Program-made: the position numbers and the translations under genes
The notes under the pieces: model-generated
Told to the model about the DNA's origin: nothing
What the model saw: only the letters and a program-made list of their open reading frames with translations
The model's database searches: none
Shown: one piece after another, positions 9,523-16,649 of the stretch
How positions within the stretch are numbered: the stretch's first letter is position 1
Layout of the letters: each line of letters starts with the position of its first letter
NCBI GenBank assembly: GCA_902778165.1
Contig: CACYWQ010000029.1
Location: 1 to 39,469, forward strand
Length of the DNA stretch: 39,469 nt
Direction: 5' to 3'
Source of the DNA: an uncultured Lachnospiraceae bacterium
Lineage (GTDB): Bacteria > Bacillota > Clostridia > Lachnospirales > Lachnospiraceae

Positions 9523-9702
9523 CCTCCCGTATATTATGTGTAGGGGAGGAATCGCAGATACATATTTCTATCATACAGGCATAGGCCCGCTCAGATAGAT
9601 ATATAGTCGCTTCCTTACGCCGGTATAATCCGGATCAAGTAGTGAGGGTCAGAACAAATAATTAATATATTAATGTTCTATCTCAGCAATATGCTCCCCT
9701 AG
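9523..9702 (-). promoter_or_regulatory. TPP (thi-box) riboswitch with translational switch, thiT leader
   Basis: Read on the minus strand, the leader has the conserved thi-box segments: GGGGAGC, GCTGAGAT, GACCC, CTTGATCCGGAT and ACCGGCGTAAGGAAG. The aptamer spans about 9702 down to 9607. The expression platform is readable. The linker CTCCCCTA (9548-9541) can pair perfectly with TAGGGGAG (9701-9694), the 5' strand of the aptamer's closing stem. Its CCTCCC part can instead pair with GGGAGG (9528-9523), the thiT ribosome binding site. TPP binding should lock the aptamer, free the linker and hide the ribosome binding site. I see no U-tract terminator, so control is probably translational. Confidence 0.95.
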
Positions 9703-9721
9703 CTGTTATTAAACTATGTAT

Positions 9722-9750
9722 GTTATATTACGTAGCGGATAAGATGTCAA
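9722..9750 (-). promoter_or_regulatory. thiT promoter
   Basis: On the minus strand there is TTGACA (9750-9745), 17 bp, then TATAAC (9727-9722), a near-consensus sigma-A promoter. It predicts a start near 9716, about 14 nt before the TPP aptamer. The -35 lies only 6 bp from the ATG of the divergent CPBP gene at 9757, so that gene's own promoter must overlap this one and the aptamer DNA. Confidence 0.75.
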
Positions 9751-9756
9751 GCGTTT

Positions 9757-10629
9757 ATGAAAGAATCAGATAACAAAAACAAGAATAATATGCCCCGGCT
9801 TAATCCCGTAAGTGCAAGGATCAAAGAAGATGTAAAGGCCGAGGAGAATCTATGGTTAAGAGCTTTCGGCTTAATAAGCCCCGTCATAATATATATGTTA
9901 TATGTAGGCCTGCTTACCGGCTTAGCCGGAGCGACACTTAACGGTATTGCGGATAAGTCGGAAGAGTATGCGAAATACATATCAAATAACAGAACAGTGA
10001 TCAATGCAGTTATAAGAACGGTTGTTATTATAATCGCCTCGGCAGCCCAAATCCCTGCATTTATCAGTGAGAAGCCGGTGCTTGTATCCGGTGACGGAAA
10101 TCTTGCAAGGTATCTTAAATGCATATTCCTGGGTATCTTCTCGGCGCTTATGCTTAACGTACTCTTGTCGCTTATCGGACTGACAGGAAGTGTGGAATCA
10201 TACAATGAGCTGGCTAAGAGACAGTTTGCACTTCCTCTTATGCTTGGAATAATCTTATACGGTATTATATCTCCGATAGCCGAGGAATTGGTATTCAGAG
10301 GGCTTGTATATAACAGGATGAGACGTAATGAAGTATCTGTACCGGCAGCAATCATACTCTCATCGCTATTCTTCGGTATATATCATTTCAATATTGTACA
10401 GGCTGTATACGGGGTTTTGATGGGCCTTATTATGGTATGTGTATATGAGAAATACGGCGGTTTCATATATCCCGTCATAATACACGCCGTTGCCAACTCC
10501 TTTATCTATATACTATCTTCAAACAAGATAATAGGAAAATTAATGACGCCCGTTACAGTGGCTGTAACAGGCGCCTTAAGCATCTGGTTATTCATTTCGA
10601 TTATTCGCGAAAATCAAATCAGGGATTAA
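9757..10629 (+). CDS. CPBP family intramembrane metalloprotease (CAAX protease/Rce1-like)
   Basis: This 290-residue polytopic membrane protein carries all the sequence marks of the CPBP (ABI) family. They are motif 1, E176-E177-x3-R181 (AEELVFRG); motif 2, F-x3-H210 (FGIYH); and motif 3, H243-x3-N247 (HAVAN). These glutamates and histidines form the presumed active site within the membrane. Substrates of most bacterial members are unknown; some act in bacteriocin immunity or regulated proteolysis, but no peptide gene is adjacent. No good ribosome binding site precedes the ATG. An extended -10, TG-t-TATATT, at 9721-9729 would give a leader of about 20 nt. The start at 9757 is therefore less certain than the family call. 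Confidence 0.9.
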   Translation: MKESDNKNKNNMPRLNPVSARIKEDVKAEENLWLRAFGLISPVIIYMLYVGLLTGLAGATLNGIADKSEEYAKYISNNRTVINAVIRTVVIIIASAAQIPAFISEKPVLVSGDGNLARYLKCIFLGIFSALMLNVLLSLIGLTGSVESYNELAKRQFALPLMLGIILYGIISPIAEELVFRGLVYNRMRRNEVSVPAAIILSSLFFGIYHFNIVQAVYGVLMGLIMVCVYEKYGGFIYPVIIHAVANSFIYILSSNKIIGKLMTPVTVAVTGALSIWLFISIIRENQIRD

Positions 10630-10642
10630 TTATAGTCAAATC

Positions 10643-11653
10643 TTACAAAAGTTGTACTCCCTTGGCCTCACATTTGGCCATAACATCATCGGGCCAAAGC
10701 GAACTCTGAACTTCTCCTATGTGTGCTTTACGCAAGAAGAACATACATATTCTTGACTGACCGATACCGCCTCCTATTGTATAAGGCAGTTCCTTGTTAA
10801 GAATAGCTTTCTGGAAAGGAAGTTCTGCTCTTTCTTCGCATCCAGCCTTCTTAAGCTGGCTGACAAGGGAATCTTCGTCAACTCTGATGCCCATGCTGGA
10901 TAATTCAAGAGGGATATCAAGTACGGGATAGTATACGATTATGTCCGCATTAAGTTCCCAGTCGTCATAGTCAGGAGCACGTCCGTCGTGCTTAATGCCT
11001 GAAGCGAGCAAATCGCCGATCTTCATAAGACATACGGATCCTTTCTCCTTGGCGATATAATACTCTCTTTCCTTGGGCGTCTTATCGGGATACATATCCT
11101 CAAGCTCCTGTGTGGTTATGAAGAATATGTCGTGGGGAAGAATCTCTTCGATATAGTCATACTCAATAGCCATGTATTTCTCGGTCTTACGTAAAACGCT
11201 GTATATTGTACGTACGACTTCTTTGAGAGTATCTATATTTCGGTCGCTCTTGTTGATTATTTTCTCCCAGTCCCACTGATCCACGTATATTGAGTGAATA
11301 TTGTCGGTATCTTCGTCACGTCTGATGGCACTCATATCTGTATAGAGTCCTTCGCCGACCTCAAAACCGTATTTCTTAAGCGCATAACGCTTCCACTTAG
11401 CCAATGAGTGAACGATCTCGGCCTTGGCTTCACCCTGTTCCTTGATACCGAACACTACCGGACGCTCTATTCCGTTAAGATTGTCATTAAGTCCGGACTC
11501 CGGAGTAACAAAGAGGGGAGCGGACACTCTTAACAGATTCATTCTCTCTGCCAAAAGATTCTGGAAGACGTCCTTGACGGTCTTAATTCCTACCTGTGTG
11601 TCATGAAGATTAAGCTGACTCTTATAATCTTCGGGAATATTGATTGTACCCAT
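10643..11653 (-). CDS. asnA: Aspartate-ammonia ligase (asparagine synthetase A)
   Basis: AsnA makes asparagine from aspartate, ammonia and ATP in the cytosol. It is structurally a relative of class II aspartyl-tRNA synthetases. I start it at 11653 (MGTINIPEDY), which has AAGGAGC upstream. The reading frame stays open further upstream but has no ribosome binding site there. This gives 336 residues, close to the usual 330. The family's C-terminal signature is clear: GGGIGQSR, then KAHIGEVQ and SLWP. The gene is monocistronic, convergent with the CPBP gene (13-bp gap), and has its own promoter and a leader hairpin. No T-box is present in the leader. Confidence 0.97.
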   Translation of the reverse strand: MGTINIPEDYKSQLNLHDTQVGIKTVKDVFQNLLAERMNLLRVSAPLFVTPESGLNDNLNGIERPVVFGIKEQGEAKAEIVHSLAKWKRYALKKYGFEVGEGLYTDMSAIRRDEDTDNIHSIYVDQWDWEKIINKSDRNIDTLKEVVRTIYSVLRKTEKYMAIEYDYIEEILPHDIFFITTQELEDMYPDKTPKEREYYIAKEKGSVCLMKIGDLLASGIKHDGRAPDYDDWELNADIIVYYPVLDIPLELSSMGIRVDEDSLVSQLKKAGCEERAELPFQKAILNKELPYTIGGGIGQSRICMFFLRKAHIGEVQSSLWPDDVMAKCEAKGVQLL

Positions 11654-11964
11654 AATTCTGCTCCTTCTGTAAGTTAAACTGCCTGATATAAAAAGGCGGT
11701 AACTTAGTATGTAAATAGAAGAAGCGTCAGGGATCATATCCTGACGCCTTTGTCTGTCTTATGTATAATATCACCGCCCAAGTCATGCGGTCAACCCCTC
11801 TATATTGTTAAATTATACAAAAAGCGACACAATATATTGGAAAATATAGTGAATACTAATATTTACTAAAAAGCGGCACATGACTATAATTTCGTAGAAA
11901 GACAGGGGGGATAATCTGTCTGAGGAGACTCTGACTTACTTTATTGGAAGAAGGAGGTATGTAA
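11654..11964. promoter_or_regulatory. Divergent asnA / HPr-like promoter region with two leader hairpins
   Basis: This 311-bp gap has no gene but two complete divergent promoters. asnA (minus): TTGACC (11794-11789), 18 bp, TATTAT (11770-11765), start near 11758. Its leader forms GCGTCAGG/CCTGACGC (11747-11740 with 11731-11724), followed by TTCTTCTATTT, which could be an attenuator or a stabilising hairpin. HPr-like gene (plus): TTTACT (11862-11867), 17 bp, TATAAT (11885-11890), start near 11897. Its leader opens with AGACAG (11900-11905) pairing CTGTCT (11916-11921). The stretch 11795-11861 is AT-rich and shows nothing else I can name. Confidence 0.7.
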
Positions 11965-12192
11965 ATGATGACACATAAGATTATGCTTAGACCTGAGGAG
12001 GTCAAGGAATTCGTGCTTGCAGCCGGAAGGAGCGCGTTTGATATAGACATCTACTACAACAGGTATGTTGTGGATGCCAAATCAATTCTTGGTGTACTCG
12101 GGCTTGATCTTCGCAAGGTATTAACCGTTACAATTAACGGATATGACCCTGAATTCGAGAGTTTTATCTCTAAATTTGCGATTGCATCATAA
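11965..12192 (+). CDS. HPr-family protein lacking the catalytic histidine (Crh-like)
   Basis: This 75-residue protein fits the HPr fold in length and pattern. The second regulatory site is recognisable as AKS40ILGVLGLDL, matching KSIMGVMSL around Ser46 of HPr. The active-site motif HARP, which carries the phosphoryl-accepting His15, is replaced by MLRP (residues 7-10). It therefore cannot pass phosphate from enzyme I to sugar transporters. Losing His15 while keeping Ser46 is the situation in Bacillus Crh, a regulatory HPr paralogue. A regulatory role through HPr kinase is inferred, not shown. A strong AAGGAGGT lies 7 bp before ATG ATG. The gene is monocistronic and closed by its own terminator. 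Confidence 0.75.
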   Translation: MMTHKIMLRPEEVKEFVLAAGRSAFDIDIYYNRYVVDAKSILGVLGLDLRKVLTVTINGYDPEFESFISKFAIAS

Positions 12193-12213
12193 GTTTCGCA
12201 TAGAATAAACGCA

Positions 12214-12255
12214 AATAAACCGACATGTACCCTTAGCGGTATGTGTCGGTTTTCT
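12214..12255 (+). terminator. Rho-independent terminator of the HPr-like gene
   Basis: AAACCGACA and TGTCGGTTT form an inverted repeat around a loop containing GTACCCTTAGCGGTA, followed by a T-rich stretch (TTTTCTTATATT). It lies directly after the HPr-like stop at 12192. The downstream helicase promoter begins within its 3' flank. Confidence 0.8.
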
Positions 12256-12262
12256 TATATTA

Positions 12263-12279
12263 TGATAGAATACATGATA
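12263..12279 (+). promoter_or_regulatory. Extended -10 promoter giving a predicted leaderless helicase mRNA
   Basis: TG-a-TAGAAT covers 12263-12271 and the ATG of the helicase gene begins at 12279, only 7 bp after the -10. The predicted transcript starts at or within one base of the ATG. No ribosome binding site is present upstream of the ATG, consistent with a leaderless message. The -35 is poor, as is common with an extended -10. Confidence 0.55.
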
Positions 12280-14654
12280 TGAAAACCGTGCAGATATCCG
12301 TAAGGACCCTTGTTGAGTTTATTCTAAGAGAGGGAGATATAGACAACAGAAGAGCGCATGACCCGGCAGCAGCGATGGCGGAAGGCAGCAGACTCCATCG
12401 TAAGATTCAACAGGCGCAGGGAAGCAATTATCATGCGGAAGTTCCCCTTGATTATTCCTATGAATCCGACGGAATAATCGTGTATATAGACGGAAGGGCT
12501 GACGGTATAATTGACGCATTGGATACTCCGATTGCAACACCCGTAACGATCGATGAGATAAAGGGCACATACAGGCATCTTGATAACCTTAGTAAGCCCG
12601 AAAACGTTCATCTTGCACAGGCTAAGTGCTATGCTTTCTTCTATTCGGAAGAGCATGATAAGCCTGATATGGGTGTTCGTATGACCTATGTCAATATGGA
12701 CAACGAGGAAGTTAAGTTCTTTAACTATACATTCTCACATGAGCAGTTAAAAGAGTGGTTTGCAGGGCTTATGGAAGCCTATATGCGGTTCGTCCGTATG
12801 GAACTTGAGTGGAACGATATAAGAGATGAATCGATTAAATCTCTTGAGTTCCCGTATGACTACAGGCGTGGGCAGAAAGAACTTATAACTCATGTCTATC
12901 ACACCATTGTCCATAATAAGAAGCTGTTTATTGAGGCGCCTACGGGGGTCGGTAAGACAATCGCCACTGTTTTTCCCGCGATCAAGGCTATAGGTGAGCA
13001 AAAAGCAAGGAGATTGTTCTATCTGACAGCCAAAACGATTACGCGTACCGTGGCGAACAATACCATAACTCTGCTTAGAGATAACGGACTGTCAATTAAG
13101 AGCATAGTTTTGACAGCTAAAGATAAGATATGTTTCATGGATGAGAGGATCTGCAACCCGGATGCCTGTCCCTATGCCAAAGGGCATTTTGACAGGATTA
13201 ATGAGGCATTGTATGCGATACTTACTGAAGCTACGGATTACAGCAGGGAGACAATAGAACAGTACGCGATTAAGTATAAGGTATGCCCTTTTGAATTTGC
13301 GCTTGATATAAGTCTTTTTGCGGATGCGGTTATATGCGATTACAACTATCTTTTTGATCCCCATGTCTATCTTAAGAGGTTTTTTGCTCAGGGTAAGCAG
13401 GCGGATTCAATATTCTTAATAGATGAGGCACATAATCTTATAGACAGGGGACGGAGCATGTACAGCGCCGACTTGTGCAAAGAGGATATGCTTGCGCTTA
13501 AGAAATCGGTTCATGTATATGATGAGACTTTGGCTAAGCGTTTATCCGCAGCCAACAAGGCGATGCTTAATCTTAAGAGAATGACTCCTGATACGGGATA
13601 TGTGGTATTTGATGATATATCCGAACTCACACGAAGTATTGAGAGATTGTATGAGAGATTGTTACTGTTTCTTGAAAACCATGACCCTTCGCCTTTGTAT
13701 GATGAGGTGCTTGAATATACATTTGTGATATCACATTTCCTGTTGATATATGAAATGATGAATGATAAATACATCACTTACGGTTATATCGATTCGAAAG
13801 GTGATTACTGCCTAAGACTCTTTAATGTAGACCCTTCCGATAATCTGCGCGAATGCATGGGGCGGGGTGTATCGTCCATATTATTTTCGGCAACTTTGCT
13901 GCCGATACAGTATTACAAGAGCTTACTCGGGGGAGATGCGGATGATTATGAGGTATATGCCGAGTCTTCCTTTGACAATAACAAAAGAGGACTGTATCTT
14001 ATCGATGACGTGACCACCAAGTATTCCGAGCGTGGACTTAAGCAGTATGAACGGATCGCCTCGCACATACATAAGATAACGGATGCCAAGAAGGGTAATT
14101 ACATGGTGTTTTTCCCGTCATACGGATTCATGGAGAATGTATATGATTGTTATGTCAACCAATTCGGAGAGCAGGATGACGTGTCGCTTAAAATGCAAAG
14201 CAGTAATATGACGGAAGAAGAAAGAGAGGCATTTCTTGCTGATTTTGCTAATTGCACTGATACAGGGAGTCTTATCGGATTCTGTGTACTCGGGGGAATA
14301 TTCGCGGAAGGAATAGATCTTCAGGGTGAGAGCCTTATAGGGTCGATAATCGTGGGAACCGGGATCCCGATGGTCTGTGAAGAGAATGAGCTTATTAAGG
14401 CGTATTTTGATAAGGCGGAAGGATTTAGAGACGGAATGAGATTCGCCTATACTATTCCCGGATTTAATAAGGTATTACAGGCAGCAGGCCGAGTCATAAG
14501 GACACATGAAGATGTGGGAATAGTGGCGCTTCTTGATTACCGTTTCTCCTACGGCACTTACAGAGAGTTATATCCGAGAGAATGGAGTAATATTCAGAGG
14601 ATTAATTCTTCAAACATAACAAATGCGCTAAATCTGTTCTGGGAGAACAAATAG
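12279..14654 (+). CDS. PD-(D/E)XK nuclease fused to DinG/XPD-type iron-sulfur DNA helicase
   Basis: This 791-residue protein has two parts. Residues 1-125 fit a RecB/Cas4-type PD-(D/E)XK nuclease: H40 (SRLH), D75 (GRAD), E93-I-K95 and Q114 (AQAKCYAF). Residues 190-790 are an SF2 helicase of the DinG/XPD/Rad3 group: Walker A APTGVGKT (220-227), four cysteines for a 4Fe-4S cluster (C285, C292, C297, C336), DEAH (382-385), FSATLLP and a C-terminal QAAGRVIR motif VI. I start it at 12279 because the frame upstream (12243) lies in a terminator. Such helicases unwind 5'-to-3' and act in repair. The gene stands alone. The fusion is read from motifs; activity is inferred from the families. Confidence 0.9.
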   Translation: MKTVQISVRTLVEFILREGDIDNRRAHDPAAAMAEGSRLHRKIQQAQGSNYHAEVPLDYSYESDGIIVYIDGRADGIIDALDTPIATPVTIDEIKGTYRHLDNLSKPENVHLAQAKCYAFFYSEEHDKPDMGVRMTYVNMDNEEVKFFNYTFSHEQLKEWFAGLMEAYMRFVRMELEWNDIRDESIKSLEFPYDYRRGQKELITHVYHTIVHNKKLFIEAPTGVGKTIATVFPAIKAIGEQKARRLFYLTAKTITRTVANNTITLLRDNGLSIKSIVLTAKDKICFMDERICNPDACPYAKGHFDRINEALYAILTEATDYSRETIEQYAIKYKVCPFEFALDISLFADAVICDYNYLFDPHVYLKRFFAQGKQADSIFLIDEAHNLIDRGRSMYSADLCKEDMLALKKSVHVYDETLAKRLSAANKAMLNLKRMTPDTGYVVFDDISELTRSIERLYERLLLFLENHDPSPLYDEVLEYTFVISHFLLIYEMMNDKYITYGYIDSKGDYCLRLFNVDPSDNLRECMGRGVSSILFSATLLPIQYYKSLLGGDADDYEVYAESSFDNNKRGLYLIDDVTTKYSERGLKQYERIASHIHKITDAKKGNYMVFFPSYGFMENVYDCYVNQFGEQDDVSLKMQSSNMTEEEREAFLADFANCTDTGSLIGFCVLGGIFAEGIDLQGESLIGSIIVGTGIPMVCEENELIKAYFDKAEGFRDGMRFAYTIPGFNKVLQAAGRVIRTHEDVGIVALLDYRFSYGTYRELYPREWSNIQRINSSNITNALNLFWENK

Positions 14655-14672
14655 CAGCGCATTTGTATGTTT
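14612..14672 (+). other. Long hairpin spanning the helicase stop codon
   Basis: AAACATA plus CAAATGCGCT (14612-14618, 14620-14629) pair with AGCGCATTTG plus TATGTTT (14656-14665, 14666-14672). This is a 17-bp stem with one bulged A. The loop contains a smaller GTTCT-GGG-AGAAC hairpin and the 5' part of the stem is coding sequence. It lies between the convergent helicase and pspC genes and may end transcription from either side, although no clear T-tract follows. Confidence 0.6.
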
Positions 14673-14698
14673 CAATATGTTGTTGTCTGTCTCTGACT

Positions 14699-14884
14699 CT
14701 AAGCTTCGGGTATTATTATTGCCGCAATTATGTATGCGAGCAGACCCGAACCGCCCATAAGTGAGAATATTACCCAGAGTATACGTACCACTGTGGGATC
14801 GATGCCTATATACTCAGCGATACCGCCGCATACACCGCATATCATTCTCTCTGTTGCTGATTTGGTTAATCTCTTGTCATTCAT
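14699..14884 (-). CDS. PspC domain membrane protein
   Basis: This short protein (61 residues) consists of one PspC domain: a basic start, CGVCGGIAEYIGIDPTVVR, and a hydrophobic C-terminal segment (about residues 35-58) ending in IIIPEA. PspC proteins are membrane sensors or partners in envelope-stress responses. I start at the second ATG (14884) because AGGAGG lies 7 bp upstream; the first ATG (14890) is only 1 bp from it. The gene lies 14 bp after the DUF1700/DUF4097 gene in an operon headed by padR. PspC next to DUF1700/DUF4097 genes is a familiar Firmicute arrangement, and I infer a shared role at the cytoplasmic membrane. Confidence 0.9.
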   Translation of the reverse strand: MNDKRLTKSATERMICGVCGGIAEYIGIDPTVVRILWVIFSLMGGSGLLAYIIAAIIIPEA

Positions 14885-14898
14885 ATTCATACCTCCTC

Positions 14899-16119
14899 TT
14901 ACTTAATCGTTATATTACCCATTCCGACTTCTATGTCATATTCCGATTCGGAATCGTTGTCAATCTTGTCGCTTTTGCCCATGCCTGAGAACTTAGTCTT
15001 AAACAGGTCTAAATTACCCATACCGACCTCAACTTTGTAATCGTGATCGGATTCATTGCTGTCTAAATCAATTGTGGCATTGCCCATGGCTACATCAAGA
15101 TCAAGGTCGTCTTTGATATCACCCTTCATTGTGAAGTCGCCCATATCCACATCTATGTCTGCATCTTCGGTAATAAGTTTATCAAAGGTCAGTTTGCCGG
15201 CTCCCAAATCCAAATCCGCATTCTCTGAAGTGACTTTAACAAATTTAGCTTCCCCGGCACCGAGCTTAACGGTAATGGAGTTGCATGTGAATGATGTATC
15301 GCAGACGAATTTGGCTGCACCAATATCAAAGTTTGCTTCATCAAGCTTCATATCATTCGGAATATAGAGTTCTACCGTGCTATCAGATGAGAAATCCGAG
15401 ATATTATTCTCTCTTCCCACCTTAAGCTTTAGTTTCCCTGAATCGGATTTGTTGACAACCTTAAGTTCATTATCGTATTTGACGGTGATATTACCATCCG
15501 GGCTTTCCTTGATATAGAAGCTGACAGCGCCCACTTCTATATCAAGATCTTCAATGCCCTTTCCTTCCCCTATGACCACCTCATTCCCATCGGTTGTCAC
15601 AATTCCTGTATCCTCTATGCTCTTCTCGGTATTAAAAGGACTGACTTTGGTAAGTAATTTCGCTGTCTTGCCTATCATCCTTCCGGCGAATCCGAAGAAA
15701 CCGCCGATTATACTGAAAATACCGGGAATCACCAACAAAGCTATGATTAATAACAATATCAAAACGCTTTTGGTAATCGTTACTCCGAAGATATTGTATT
15801 TCTTCTCGCTATTACCGGTTGTATTGTTGCTTTCTGCAATCTGAGTGTACTTATCCGGCACATCGTAGGTTGTATCCATGCTGTCGGAATAGCCGGTCTC
15901 GGAAAACTCGCCTTCGACTATGCTGTTGACGCCCGAAGCTAACTTGATCTTTCCGGCCAACTCTTCGGGAGTTCCAAGTGCAGCAATCTTGTCTGCTTCA
16001 TCCTCTCCTGAATCGCTGTCAAGATAATCGTAGTAGTAATCCAGAGCATCTTTACGCTCATCTTCAGGTATATCCGCCAAGAGCCGTTCCAACTCCTTTA
16101 AGAATTCCTCTCTGTTCAT
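14899..16119 (-). CDS. DUF1700 (HAAS) - transmembrane - DUF4097 beta-solenoid protein
   Basis: The 406 residues divide into three parts. Residues 1-65 match the DUF1700/HAAS pattern (MNREEFLKELERLL ... GTPEELAGKI). Residues 117-145 are hydrophobic and form one or two membrane segments. Residues 170-406 are a DUF4097-like domain of short repeats with Gly-Ala-Gly or Met-Gly turns (VGAVSF, IGAAKF, LGAGEAKF, LGAGKLTF, VAMGNATI, VGMGNLDL, VGMGNITI), which suggests a right-handed beta-solenoid. The domain is very acidic. GAGGAGG lies 7 bp before the ATG, and the start overlaps the padR stop as ATGA. In known cases HAAS domains bind the co-encoded PadR regulator, which would make this a membrane-bound partner of the repressor. 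The molecular function is not established. Confidence 0.9.
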   Translation of the reverse strand: MNREEFLKELERLLADIPEDERKDALDYYYDYLDSDSGEDEADKIAALGTPEELAGKIKLASGVNSIVEGEFSETGYSDSMDTTYDVPDKYTQIAESNNTTGNSEKKYNIFGVTITKSVLILLLIIALLVIPGIFSIIGGFFGFAGRMIGKTAKLLTKVSPFNTEKSIEDTGIVTTDGNEVVIGEGKGIEDLDIEVGAVSFYIKESPDGNITVKYDNELKVVNKSDSGKLKLKVGRENNISDFSSDSTVELYIPNDMKLDEANFDIGAAKFVCDTSFTCNSITVKLGAGEAKFVKVTSENADLDLGAGKLTFDKLITEDADIDVDMGDFTMKGDIKDDLDLDVAMGNATIDLDSNESDHDYKVEVGMGNLDLFKTKFSGMGKSDKIDNDSESEYDIEVGMGNITIK

Positions 16120-16460
16120 TTGTTGTCCTCCTCACTGCTTCCCTCGTTATAACCCATGAATATTGATGTCACCTTGGACGAATAATTAAGCCATTCGCTC
16201 TTATATAGTGCCAACTGAGCTCCCCCACGCTCCGTAATTCTGTAGTAACGTCTGTTTCGTCCGTTGTACTGTTCGTCGTAAGTCTCCAGACATTCGTCCT
16301 TCTGCAATCGCCTGAGGACGGGGTAGAGTGTAGATTCCGACAATTCAATTACGGACCTTACATCCTGGGTGATCTTATATCCATACGTTCCGCCTTTGTC
16401 CCTTGCCACAACTGCCAGTACTATCGCATCTAACAGTGCAGAACCTGTATTGAATACCAA
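16116..16460 (-). CDS. PadR family transcriptional regulator
   Basis: This 114-residue protein is a short PadR with a winged helix. The family core is seen in DAIVLAVVARDKGGTYGYKI and in the segment SESTLYPVLRRLQKDECLE, followed by the wing NGRNRRYYRITERG. The C-terminal dimerisation helix is short. It starts with TTG at 16460, with AGAGGTGA about 6 bp upstream. It is the first gene of an operon with the DUF1700/DUF4097 and pspC genes and overlaps the next gene by 4 bp (ATGA). The promoter carries palindromes over its -10, so self-repression is likely. PadR proteins respond to small molecules or to partner proteins; the signal here is unknown. Confidence 0.93.
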   Translation of the reverse strand: MVFNTGSALLDAIVLAVVARDKGGTYGYKITQDVRSVIELSESTLYPVLRRLQKDECLETYDEQYNGRNRRYYRITERGGAQLALYKSEWLNYSSKVTSIFMGYNEGSSEEDNK

Positions 16461-16488
16461 AAATCTTCACCTCTCTTCCCACTTCGTA

Positions 16489-16554
16489 CAATATTATATG
16501 ATGTATAATATTGCCTGTTGATAATGTTATACACCGTATAATATTATTTGTCAA
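16489..16554 (-). promoter_or_regulatory. padR promoter with overlapping operator palindromes
   Basis: On the minus strand there is TTGACA (16554-16549), 17 bp, then TATAAC (16531-16526), predicting a start near 16519. A perfect palindrome TTATAC-acc-GTATAA (16527-16541) covers most of the -10 and part of the spacer. A second perfect inverted repeat, CAATATTATA-5 nt-TATAATATTG (16489-16513), lies just downstream of the predicted start. The repeats are seen directly; binding by the PadR protein is inferred. The second repeat could also act as an mRNA hairpin. Confidence 0.75.
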
Positions 16555-16568
16555 CAAAAACCAAAAAA

Positions 16569-16613
16569 AATTACGGAACTTACCGATTATCGTGTGTAAG
16601 TTCCGTAATATGC
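16569..16613 (-). terminator. Rho-independent terminator after the GH13 gene
   Basis: On the minus strand, ATTACGGAACTTAC pairs with GTAAGTTCCGTAAT across an 11-12 nt loop, and a run of eight T follows. It lies about 40 bp after the amylase stop and upstream of the padR promoter, so it separates the two minus-strand units. Confidence 0.92.
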
Positions 16614-16649
16614 ATGTTTATCCGACATTTATATATATGAAAAATAAGA

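Noticed and set aside
9747-10355. 202-codon minus-strand frame opposite the CPBP protease gene
   Set aside because: The plus strand encodes all three CPBP motifs. The reverse frame has no ribosome binding site or recognisable family and overlaps the thiT promoter.
11654-11737. N-terminal extension of asnA from 11737
   Set aside because: The extended frame runs through the leader hairpin and lacks a ribosome binding site. AsnA normally starts near MGTINIPEDY, where AAGGAGC is present.
12243-12278. Upstream start for the helicase at 12243
   Set aside because: This start lies within the terminator of the preceding gene, before the predicted promoter.
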